Positions 1-6,322 of a stretch of 11,046 bases of DNA are shown one piece after another. A program made the position numbers and the translations under genes. Source of the stretch: Thalassiosira profunda (lineage: Eukaryota; Bacillariophyta; Thalassiosirophyceae; Thalassiosirales; Thalassiosiraceae); assembly GCA_036939355.1 (NCBI GenBank), contig JALLAP010000681.1, forward strand, positions 1 through 11,046, read 5' to 3'. The notes under the pieces were generated by a model. It made no database searches and had not been told where the DNA came from. It saw only the letters and a program-made list of their open reading frames with translations. The stretch's first letter is position 1, and the number at the start of each line of letters is the position of its first letter.

Positions 1-1
1 C

Positions 2-1531
2 TTGACTTACTCCAGCGTTGTCTCGAGGGACAGCGTCAAGATTGCCTTCCTAATCGCAGCCTTGAATGGACTAGACGTGAGCGCGTGCGACATTGGCAAT
101 GCCTATCTCAACGCGCCTTGTCGAGAAAAGATTTGGTTCGAGGCTGGCGTCGAATGCGGACCAGAGCTGCAGGGTAAAGCCTGCAAGCTCGTGCGCGCGC
201 TGTATGGATTAAAGAGCAGCGGCGCGTCCTGGCGCAAAATGTTCTCTGATTTCATTCAGAAGGAGTTGGGCTTCACTCCCACGAAAGCTGACCCTGATGT
301 CTACTTCAGGAGGGCGAGGAAAGGGCCCACTGCCGCAGAGCAGGAGCTCGACGCCCATCGAAAAGGGTGCGTCTACTCGAAGCCGTCTGGTGTCGAGATG
401 CCAACAGACGATTACTACGAGTACCTCCTGGTCTACGTCGACGACGTCATGCTAGTCAGCCACGACCCTGTCCCAACCATGCGAAAGATTGGGAAGCGGT
501 TCGAGATTAAGAACGATGAGATTGGGCCACCCAAGGTCTACCTCGGCGCTGGCATTTGCAAAGTTGCCAGCGACGAGGATGGCTCCGAATGCTGGAGCAT
601 GGAGAGCCACAAGTACGTCAAGGCAGCAGTCCAAACTGTAAAGGATCTGCTGGCAGAGGATGGTCGAGAGCTCAAGGGCAAAATCGGCAGCAAGACTGGC
701 CCTTTGCCCACCAACTACGAGCCTGAACTCGACGTGACGAATGAGCTGAACGAGGAGAAGTCCTCGCGCTTTCGCCAGCTTATAGGCATCCTCAGGTGGG
801 CTTGCGAGTTGGGACGCCTCGATATCCAAATCGAGGTATCACTCTTGTCTCAGTTTCAAGCGTCGCCCAGAGAAGGGCATCTCGAGGCGCTGTATCATAT
901 ATTCGCCTACCTGAATCATCACCCTCTGAAGCGTATTATATTCGACCCTAAGTTGCCTGAGGTGAACGAGGGTGCTTTCACAATAGCAGACTGGACCGAT
1001 TTCTATGGGGAAGTGGAGGAGGAGGATCCTCCACACATGCCAGAGCCGCTGGGCAACCCCGTCATGATGTCCTGCTTCGTCGATGCAAATCACGCTGGAA
1101 ACAAAGTGACGAGGCGATCCCATACTGGCATCCTCCTCATGCTGAACAATGCGCCGATCCAAGTCTTCTGCAAGCGACAGAATACTGTGGAGTCTAGCAC
1201 TTATGGTTCAGAACTGGTGGCGATGAGAATCGCCAGAGACTTGATATCTGCTTTGAGAATCAAGCTCAAATGGTTCGGCGTTCCTATCCTTGGACCCACG
1301 AACGTGTTTTGCGACAACAACGCCGTGGTATTGAATACCAGCAAGCCTGATTCGACGCTGTCGAAGAAGCACAATGCGATCAACTATCACATTTGCAGAG
1401 AGGCTGTCGCAGCTGGTATCATGAGGGTCGCAAAGGAGGACACGCTGACGAACATTGCGGACGCCTTTACGAAGCTACTGTCCTACTCGAGGAAAATGTA
1501 TCTGCTTGGTGGTTTGCTTTCCAATAGGTGA
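2..1531 (+). CDS. Ty1/copia retrotransposon pol, 3' part (reverse transcriptase + RNase H), 5' partial
   Basis: This is the C-terminal 509 residues of a copia-type polyprotein, cut by the left window edge; the first codon is TTG inside an open frame, so it is not a start. Reverse transcriptase copies the element RNA to DNA in virus-like particles, and RNase H removes the RNA template. The fragment starts within the RT palm (TYSSVVSRDS, then the AYLNAP and RALYGLKSSG signatures). The catalytic YVDD lies at residues 145-148. The copia connection region (RQLIGILRWAC to the AYLNHHP stretch) follows at about 258-308. RNase H shows D361 (FVDANHAG), E404 (YGSELVAMR), D438 (FCDNNAVV) and D487 (NIADAFTK), so all four acidic residues are present. 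Protease and integrase would lie upstream, as expected for the copia order. No stop or frameshift interrupts 509 codons, which suggests a young copy. Family certain; assignment to a diatom copia clade is inferred from recalled similarity. Confidence 0.95.
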   Translation: MTYSSVVSRDSVKIAFLIAALNGLDVSACDIGNAYLNAPCREKIWFEAGVECGPELQGKACKLVRALYGLKSSGASWRKMFSDFIQKELGFTPTKADPDVYFRRARKGPTAAEQELDAHRKGCVYSKPSGVEMPTDDYYEYLLVYVDDVMLVSHDPVPTMRKIGKRFEIKNDEIGPPKVYLGAGICKVASDEDGSECWSMESHKYVKAAVQTVKDLLAEDGRELKGKIGSKTGPLPTNYEPELDVTNELNEEKSSRFRQLIGILRWACELGRLDIQIEVSLLSQFQASPREGHLEALYHIFAYLNHHPLKRIIFDPKLPEVNEGAFTIADWTDFYGEVEEEDPPHMPEPLGNPVMMSCFVDANHAGNKVTRRSHTGILLMLNNAPIQVFCKRQNTVESSTYGSELVAMRIARDLISALRIKLKWFGVPILGPTNVFCDNNAVVLNTSKPDSTLSKKHNAINYHICREAVAAGIMRVAKEDTLTNIADAFTKLLSYSRKMYLLGGLLSNR

Positions 1532-1743
1532 TCGTATCTGTCGATCGAATCGACACCCTGCTAGAGTATCGACTCGCGGGGACCATTAAGATACAGATAC
1601 TGCATAACGAACCAGGACAGACGGTGTCAAAGAGGCGTCAAGATGAAGAGAACTGTAAATAGAGGGGCTGGCTCAACGCCAGCCCATAATATCAATTGCA
1701 TGTTAGGAAGAGACCTGATATCAATACTTGTTTGCCAAAACAT
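1532..1743 (+). other. 3' flank of the copia element, possible start of the 3' LTR (boundary unresolved)
   Basis: This non-coding stretch lies between the pol stop codon and the tandem array. A copia polypurine tract and 3' LTR should begin within roughly 100-200 bp of the stop. Candidate purine runs are AGAGGGG (1661-1667) and AGATGAAGAGAA (1641-1652), and a TGTTAGG that could open an LTR lies at 1701, but none forms a convincing PPT-TG junction. The 5' LTR is outside the window, so the LTR cannot be defined by self-comparison. An inverted pair GTATCTGT (1534-1541) / ACAGATAC (1593-1600) is also present. No gene is visible. Confidence 0.4.
1665..1685. repeat. Perfect 8-bp hairpin downstream of copia pol
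   Basis: GGGCTGGC (1665-1672) and its exact reverse complement GCCAGCCC (1678-1685) are separated by a 5-nt loop, TCAAC. The stem is GC-rich. It could be a fold in the element's 3' end RNA, but the function is unknown and a chance origin is possible. Confidence 0.5.
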
Positions 1744-2145
1744 ACTTACCTACCTACCGCTACCTCTTAAAAGTATCGTGTTGGGCCTCAAGCTTCATTT
1801 ACTTAACCCTAGCTCATATTTGGGTAAGAACTAAGGTTAGGGTTGGCGTTATTGATTGAATTCCTCTGTACAGATTCTCTGGTACTCCTACCACTTACCT
1901 GCGCATAGTATCGTATTATCTTTATCTAGCTTCATTTACGTATTAACCCTAGGTCTTATTTGGGTTGAAACTAGGCTTAGGGTTAGGGTTGTTGATTGAA
2001 TTCCTCTGTACAGATTCTCTGGTACTCCTACCACTTACCTGGGCATTGTATCGTGATATTCATCTCTAGCTTCATTTACGTAAACAACTTGGTTAGGGTT
2101 GGGCTCATTTTGAGGTTTGTCTGAAGTTAGGGTTTAGGTTAGCAC
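1744..2145. repeat. Tandem array of a ~140-bp unit with interstitial telomere-like TTAGGG motifs
   Basis: There are two full units, starting at AGCTTCATTTAC (1791-1927 and 1928-2067; lengths 137 and 140 bp). A truncated unit tail precedes them (about 1744-1790) and a diverged third unit begins at 2068. A 50-bp block is identical in both full units (1852-1901 and 1992-2041, beginning TTGATTGAATTCC). The rest of each unit has an AACCCTAG motif followed about 20-30 bp later by TTAGGGTT motifs on the same strand; the clearest run is TTAGGGTTAGGGTT at 1977-1990. The CCCTAA/TTAGGG parts vary more than the core. The array may be a subtelomere-derived satellite or an old telomere-associated repeat. 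The link to true telomeres is inference from the TTAGGG motif, which is the known telomeric repeat in several eukaryotic groups, diatoms included. Confidence 0.85.
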
Positions 2146-2304
2146 AAATTTGGTTGCCTAAGTAGGTATGTCAGTCTGAGTGCCTCGGATTTGCTTCCCA
2201 GGGGAAAAAGAAAAGGTAGAGTCCAAGCTACTTACCATACGTACAATAGTCCACTATTCACAGCCACACAGAGCGCACACAGCCAAGCACGTGCATCGGC
2301 CAAG
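2146..2304 (+). promoter_or_regulatory. Probable promoter and 5' UTR of the HRDC gene
   Basis: About 160 bp separate the end of the telomere-like array from the HRDC start codon. The sequence holds TACGTAC at 2238-2244, 60 nt upstream of the ATG, a motif related to those in the two divergent promoters farther right. No clear TATA box is seen. The promoter therefore either sits against the repeat array or overlaps it. Confidence 0.35.
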
Positions 2305-2961
2305 ATGTCGTCGGACCACGATCTATCGCCGTACGAGGCTGCTCGGTTGGGTAGGATTCGACGCAATGAAGAGAAACTTAGGAGTTTGGGGTTGCTCGGC
2401 AGCGGTGCAGTGAAACCGAAAGCGCAGCCGCGCAAGAAGGCGCAGCCAAGGAAACGGCCCAAGCAGACGCAGCTGCCGTCGAGGTCCAGCAAGCGCCTGC
2501 GGCTACTGAAGGAAGGAGTGAAGGAGGAGGATGCAAAAGGAGCCGATTCCTCCGAGGAAGAGGAGAACGCAGCCAGCTCGGCGCCAGAAGATGATACAGT
2601 GACTTATGCAAACATACCGCAGGAGCCGGATCATTTGGACGACAGTGAATTCCAGGTGTACGTCGCTTTACGGGCGTGGAGGCTCCGTCGCAAAAACGAG
2701 CTTGACGTAGAGCCCTACAAGATATGCCAAAACCGGACTCTTTGCGAGTTGCTTAGGAAGAGGAGGAACGATAGTGATTTTGCATCCAGCGGAATGGGCG
2801 AGGAAGCTGTGGAGCAGGATTTGCTGTCGGTGTGGGGCATTGGACCGTCAAAGGCAGCACAGGGTGGTTTCGGATGGGAAATGTTGGAAGTGGTGAATGG
2901 AGAGGAGAATATGAAGCTACTGCAGCTCTCGAGGGAGAACGTTCCCAAGAAAGATGACTGA
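2305..2961 (+). CDS. Small nuclear HRDC-domain protein
   Basis: The protein has 218 residues. The HRDC fold spans about 114-197: DSEFQVYVALRAWRLRRKNE, then NRTLCELL, and a GIGPSKA turn at 178-184. HRDC is the auxiliary nucleic-acid-binding domain of RecQ helicases and RNase D, but neither a helicase nor a nuclease domain is present. The N-terminus has a short motif (residues 10-30, YEAARLGRIRRNEEKLRSLG) of the form YE..R...I.RN...L..LGL, which I recall from chromatin and DNA-repair proteins of algae and plants. Residues 37-69 are strongly basic and look like a nuclear localisation signal, and 74-97 are acidic. The ATG at 2305 has A at -3 and begins just before the conserved N-terminal motif, so I prefer it to the in-frame ATG 114 nt upstream. 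A role in DNA repair or chromatin is inference. The gene is convergent with the phosphoesterase gene, 22 bp between stops. Confidence 0.85.
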   Translation: MSSDHDLSPYEAARLGRIRRNEEKLRSLGLLGSGAVKPKAQPRKKAQPRKRPKQTQLPSRSSKRLRLLKEGVKEEDAKGADSSEEEENAASSAPEDDTVTYANIPQEPDHLDDSEFQVYVALRAWRLRRKNELDVEPYKICQNRTLCELLRKRRNDSDFASSGMGEEAVEQDLLSVWGIGPSKAAQGGFGWEMLEVVNGEENMKLLQLSRENVPKKDD

Positions 2962-2983
2962 GGGATGTGGTTGTTCTGGCCTG

Positions 2984-3748
2984 TTATTTAGCTACCTCCG
3001 ACGCCAGCCAGTCCTTTGGAAACATGCTACTGGCAAGATCGGCCTTTAAAGATCGATCAGGCACAGGACAATGGATATTGAGCACTTTTCGTCTTTGCGG
3101 GCAATAATCGATGACGACCGGTTGCAGCCAAGTAGATGCACAATTCACTGCTGTGATATCTGGGTTCATTGCGCGCACTCCTCTTGAATAATGGATGTGG
3201 CCAAAGCAATGCAATGGCGGGTTGATCTCTGATGCCAGTTTGCTTAACTCCTCCGATCCGTGCCAGCCCCGCCCTCCTTTTGCAATGTACGGAGGGAAAT
3301 GGGACAGCAATAAATCAACTCTCGTCTGGTCTCCACCGTTCCAGGATTGCATGCTGTTCTTCAACTCTGAAAAATCCTCGTTCTGGCACGCATCCCACGT
3401 GAGGGCAGCCACTGTAAGCTTTTCATCTGCAATTGCGACCACTTCGTTTCTTAGAACTCTTGCAACTCCTTTCCATTCTGACATAAAGTTTCTGTCAGTA
3501 TGCTGGTCTCTGTCGTGATTTCCGTCGATCACAATGATTTCCTCGTGAGCGGAGTTGCTCTTCATCCATTGCACGAGCGACCGTATCTGTGCGATGTCGC
3601 CGCGGTTGCACGCATCTCCAAGATAGAATAGCACGTCGCCGTCCGGCAATGGCAGTGGAATCTCGCCGTGGCGCCCGTGCGTATCACTGAGGAATACGAG
3701 GCGAAGGGCCCCGTCGATGCGTTGTGGAATAGGATCGGATTGTCGCAT
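2984..3748 (-). CDS. Calcineurin-like metallophosphoesterase, MPPED/UPF0046 type
   Basis: The 254-residue frame contains the complete two-metal phosphoesterase set: SDTHG (D22, H24), GD (G44-D45), GNHD (76-79), H150 in LLLSHFPP, and GHIH (183-186). The order and spacing, and the C-terminal NCASTW segment after GHIH, match the MPPED1/MPPED2 branch, small metallophosphoesterases active on phosphodiesters such as cyclic nucleotides at least in vitro. The natural substrate is unknown. The ATG at 3748 has pyrimidine at -3, a weak context. The same frame stays open upstream to a stop at 3830-3832, and another frame from an ATG at 3933 encodes a plausible hydrophobic N-terminus, so the real start may be farther upstream through an intron or a sequencing frameshift. 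The gene ends 22 bp from the HRDC stop and is divergent from the Ycf34 gene. Confidence 0.88.
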   Translation of the reverse strand: MRQSDPIPQRIDGALRLVFLSDTHGRHGEIPLPLPDGDVLFYLGDACNRGDIAQIRSLVQWMKSNSAHEEIIVIDGNHDRDQHTDRNFMSEWKGVARVLRNEVVAIADEKLTVAALTWDACQNEDFSELKNSMQSWNGGDQTRVDLLLSHFPPYIAKGGRGWHGSEELSKLASEINPPLHCFGHIHYSRGVRAMNPDITAVNCASTWLQPVVIDYCPQRRKVLNIHCPVPDRSLKADLASSMFPKDWLASEVAK

Positions 3749-3933
3749 GAATAGCTGTGGGTTGGGACGACGTGTAGACGGAGATGCGACTGATGTGTCG
3801 ATTTGTGGCTGCTCGTGGCGCCCATCAACTCATGCACTGCAAAAAGAGCAACGATTCCACCAAAAAACGCAAGCACACTGCGGATCTTGGGCACCGCATC
3901 TCCACGCAGCAACTCCGGCGTGAATCTGGGCAT
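3749..3933 (-). other. Candidate 5' exon or out-of-frame N-terminus of the metallophosphoesterase gene
   Basis: From an ATG at 3933 (G at -3) this frame reads MPRFTPELLRGDAVPKIRSV and then a hydrophobic stretch (residues 19-38) that looks like a signal anchor, followed by a polar Ser/His-rich tail. The frame is offset from the phosphoesterase frame, so it cannot be joined without a length change of 2 mod 3. Introns of that length with GT/AG ends are possible (3790-3878, 89 nt; 3790-3860, 71 nt; 3809-3876, 68 nt), but none has a strong donor. A single-base error is also possible, and so is chance. If real, it would give the enzyme a membrane anchor or a secretory leader, unless a splice removes the hydrophobic part. 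Confidence 0.35.
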
Positions 3934-4158
3934 CACATGTTATCTCCGTCGTCTTACGTGCGAGGGCGAGGGCAGGGAGGTCCGTGGGTTGCGTTGGCAA
4001 GTCAGGTTCAGTGCAAAGCTATGTATCTATCGATTGTGTACGTACCTACGTGAACGGCGCAACCGCACCCCCGCAACCCGCAACTCCGCAACTGCAACGC
4101 GTTCGTTCAGCACACTCCCGCGGCCGCCCCCACTTCCTCCCGGTGCACTACACCCAAT
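3934..4158. promoter_or_regulatory. Divergent promoter between phosphoesterase and Ycf34 genes
   Basis: The region is 225 bp if the phosphoesterase starts at 3933, or 410 bp if it starts at 3748. It contains GTACGTACCTA (4038-4048), ending 110 nt before the Ycf34 ATG, followed directly by CGTGAACGG. A C-rich segment runs up to the ATG. No canonical TATA box is evident. Confidence 0.5.
4038..4048 (+). promoter_or_regulatory. GTACGTACCTA motif upstream of Ycf34
   Basis: This 11-mer is identical to 6195-6205, upstream of the response regulator gene, and lies at nearly the same distance from the start codon (110 versus 117 nt). The core TACGTA is palindromic, as expected for a dimeric factor such as a bZIP protein. 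The function is inferred only from position and recurrence. Confidence 0.35.
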
Positions 4159-4698
4159 ATGGTACACCTGGAGACCCTCGTGGCGCTGCTGGCGGCGCCG
4201 TTGGGTGACGTCGCCGCGTTTTCCCCGTCGGTACACCAACGCTCGCCATTGCAACGCAGTTCAGTGATCCCATCTCCGTCCGCCCTACCTATGTGCATCT
4301 GCATCCACTGCGCCCGCGTCACCAACTGCTCCGCCTATCACTTCGTGGAGGAGCAGCACTCGCAGCCGCACATCAACAAAAATCCAACGTGGGAGCCGCG
4401 GAACGGCAGTCCGACCATCGAGGTCCACATCCGTCCCGATGAGGATGCCGCGGCGCAGAATGAGTTGGGGAAAATGTGGGCAGAGCACGAGGACCAGACG
4501 CGGATAGCGGAGGAAGCTTCGGGTGGGGATGCAGGAGATTTTGCCTTGGTTGGGGAGAAGTCGTACGACATCAGTGGAACAATCAGCTACGAGTACGACG
4601 TTGTTGCGTGCGAGGACTTTGTGGAGGAAAAAGATGCGTGGGTACGGAACATGCCGGAGGAGATCCGGATTGCGAATCCCGACTTTGTGCCGACGTAA
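4159..4698 (+). CDS. ycf34: Nuclear-encoded, plastid-targeted Ycf34 homologue
   Basis: The 179-residue protein splits cleanly. Residues 45-179 are a Ycf34 core starting at an internal Met: MCICIHCARVTNCSAYH, then EEQHSQPH, PTIEVHI (85-91) and YEYDVVACEDF (144-154). Cysteines 46, 48, 51, 57 and 151 are the conserved set; in cyanobacteria Ycf34 is reported to hold an iron-sulfur cluster and to affect photosynthetic electron transport. Residues 1-44 are extra: a hydrophobic start (LVALLAAPLG), then DVAA-FSPSVHQRS, which fits a signal peptide cut before Phe followed by a Ser/Arg-rich transit peptide, as in diatom plastid proteins. An acidic insertion (about 93-140) separates the two core blocks. 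The ATG at 4159 has A at -3. Ycf34 is plastid-encoded in red algae, so this copy implies transfer to the nucleus. The gene is convergent with NEIL3 (49 bp). Confidence 0.9.
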   Translation: MVHLETLVALLAAPLGDVAAFSPSVHQRSPLQRSSVIPSPSALPMCICIHCARVTNCSAYHFVEEQHSQPHINKNPTWEPRNGSPTIEVHIRPDEDAAAQNELGKMWAEHEDQTRIAEEASGGDAGDFALVGEKSYDISGTISYEYDVVACEDFVEEKDAWVRNMPEEIRIANPDFVPT

Positions 4699-4747
4699 AT
4701 GACCGATGAGAAACGAGATTGCAAACGCAAACGTCCAGTGGCATTCA

Positions 4748-6040
4748 TTACAGAAGTGGCGTCAGCAAACATCGGAGAGGCCCGAGTTGTTTGTCGGAGG
4801 CCCACTCAAAGTGACCGCAGCCGTTGCTACTCGATCCGCCTTTGCTTTTGTCGCCCGATGCGCAGCACAAAAACCACCGGCCTCCGCTCCGTTCCGTCTT
4901 GGACACCCGCAAAACTGTCTTCTTTCCGCAGCGGCATTGAGAGAATGTACTATCCGCCCACAAAAAGTACTGACAATCCTTTCTGGTGCATGTGAAGAAT
5001 ATCCGCAATCCATTGTTTCCGTTCCGAGCGCGACGCAGCTTGAGTGATGTGTGTCCATGCTGCGGGCAGTGGGCTTGCTGCCCGTTCGATTCTGTCGTTG
5101 TTCTGTTTGCACTGCCAGGAGCTGATGCCTGCGCCCTGTTCTCTCCCGACGCCACTTGCAGTGGTTGGCAAACGGTACACCAAAAGGTCACTCGGCTCAT
5201 GAAGGCGTGGCCTTGGCCAGATCCGTTGGCCTCTGATCCGCCCATCTTTTGCATTTTGACAGACACACCATTGCATGTACCGCATGTTGTTTGATTGTAG
5301 ACTAGTTTCGTCCCCGCCCTTCCGGTCTTTAGCCAGTCCATCGAGTATTTCCGTGTGTGGCGGATGACCCTGCGCAACTCGCCATCTGTCAAAGAGCTCA
5401 CAACTCTCCTCGGATCGACCCTGCTTCGATGCAGAGATTCTATTTTGATGATGTTGCCGGCTCCTGGCATCAAATTCTGATTGAGCAATGCGTCTGCAAT
5501 GATCAAGTTGTTGCCCGATTGTCGAATAGCAGTAAATACATCCTGGGCGTTGAACGAAGTAGAGCACACGTCCCGCGAACGAAGATTCGTCAGTTTGATG
5601 CGTGCGTTTCTCGCAGAGACGGGCGACACTGTCGTTTCCCAGGCCTCCAGGACGGTGTAGTTTGACGCGTCGCCGTCTGTCACAAAGTATAACCTGAGGG
5701 TTGGATCGCTCTTTTGTCTCCAGCCAGATGATTTGTTCTGCGTGTCGCCCGCTTTTGCCTTCCGCACGCGCATGCTGCCGTTCATGCCAAAGTGCAGCCG
5801 TACCCCTACGTCTGCCGCCGTCTCTGAGTGTGGATGGGTAGGCGCATCCTCGAATGCAGTGAAAATGAGGAAGAGTTCCTTCCCCACTGTGAAAGCCTCT
5901 GCGAGGGTGAGGCCGGCCAAACTTCCTGCGAGCTGAGGAGGAAGCGCTGGCGATGCAGGAGCAACGTCGGACGTTGCTTTTTTGCCGACCGCCGCTTGCA
6001 CCTTCGTCCCATTCCGGGTGCAACCGGGGCCCTCCACCAT
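4748..6040 (-). CDS. NEIL3: NEIL3-like DNA glycosylase/AP lyase with two GRF zinc fingers
   Basis: The 430-residue protein belongs to the Fpg/Nei family, which excises oxidised bases; animal NEIL3 also unhooks interstrand crosslinks at stalled forks. The N-terminus MVEGPGC gives Val2 as the catalytic amine after Met removal, a NEIL3 hallmark (others use Pro2), and fixes the start at 6040. E3 is conserved and K54 in [10 protein letters not shown] fits the family lysine. [10 protein letters not shown] (83-92) is the central Fpg/Nei strand. The H2TH region spans about 168-238, with PGAGN (192-196). A C4 zinc finger (C253, C256, C288, C291) follows, with Arg in [10 protein letters not shown]. Two GRF fingers end the protein: C325/H328/C351/C356 with FLW, and C369 or C371/C392/C408 with FEW. 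The RanBP2-type finger that human NEIL3 has between these parts is absent; a Ser/Ala-rich linker (294-324) replaces it. The gene is divergent from the response regulator, 282 bp. Confidence 0.93.
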   Translation of the reverse strand: MVEGPGCTRNGTKVQAAVGKKATSDVAPASPALPPQLAGSLAGLTLAEAFTVGKELFLIFTAFEDAPTHPHSETAADVGVRLHFGMNGSMRVRKAKAGDTQNKSSGWRQKSDPTLRLYFVTDGDASNYTVLEAWETTVSPVSARNARIKLTNLRSRDVCSTSFNAQDVFTAIRQSGNNLIIADALLNQNLMPGAGNIIKIESLHRSRVDPRRVVSSLTDGELRRVIRHTRKYSMDWLKTGRAGTKLVYNQTTCGTCNGVSVKMQKMGGSEANGSGQGHAFMSRVTFWCTVCQPLQVASGENRAQASAPGSANRTTTESNGQQAHCPQHGHTSLKLRRARNGNNGLRIFFTCTRKDCQYFLWADSTFSQCRCGKKTVLRVSKTERSGGRWFLCCASGDKSKGGSSSNGCGHFEWASDKQLGPLRCLLTPLL

Positions 6041-6322
6041 CGAGTCCCACTGTGCCGGAAGGGCGGGTGGGTTGGAGGGGGTGGCGGGTAGGGGAGGGTG
6101 GAGGCGGCCGCTGGAGGGCGGGGACGCGACCGTTGGTGTTTGTTGTGGTTGTGTTGTTGCAAAAAGCTACCCACTACCGTACCTTCGTACGTACGTACGT
6201 ACCTAACTCTTCTCCATCAGCAGCTCAAGCCAGCACCATCACTCTCCGGCGTGGCTGCGCTCGCAGGCCCACTTCGTCGGGGCGTCGGTCCCTTCGGCGG
6301 CGCCCATCGTCTCATTGCTGAT
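6041..6322. promoter_or_regulatory. Divergent promoter between NEIL3-like and response regulator genes
   Basis: This 282-bp region separates two head-to-head starts. It is G-rich near NEIL3 (GGGTGGGTTGGAGGGGG and similar, about 6063-6100) and contains (GTAC)4 at 6187-6202 running into CTAAC. The in-frame ATG at 6098 would add 75 residues of low-complexity sequence to the response regulator, so I treat that stretch as untranslated. Confidence 0.5.
6187..6205 (+). promoter_or_regulatory. (GTAC)4 run containing GTACGTACCTA
   Basis: Four GTAC units (6187-6202) end in CTA. The last 11 bases (6195-6205) match the motif upstream of Ycf34 exactly. The run ends 117 nt before the response regulator ATG. 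It may be a binding site for a palindrome-reading factor, or just a small microsatellite. Confidence 0.35.

Noticed and set aside
1643..1834. Short plus-strand frame of 63 codons after copia pol
   Set aside because: It runs into the tandem repeat array and has no protein-like composition.
4950..6050. Long minus-strand open frame (366 codons) overlapping the NEIL3-like gene
   Set aside because: It lies in another frame of the same strand and shows no domain, while the overlapping frame has the complete NEIL3 motif series.
6098..6322. Upstream in-frame ATG for the response regulator
   Set aside because: It would bury the signal peptide behind 75 low-complexity residues and place coding sequence over the promoter-like GTAC run.
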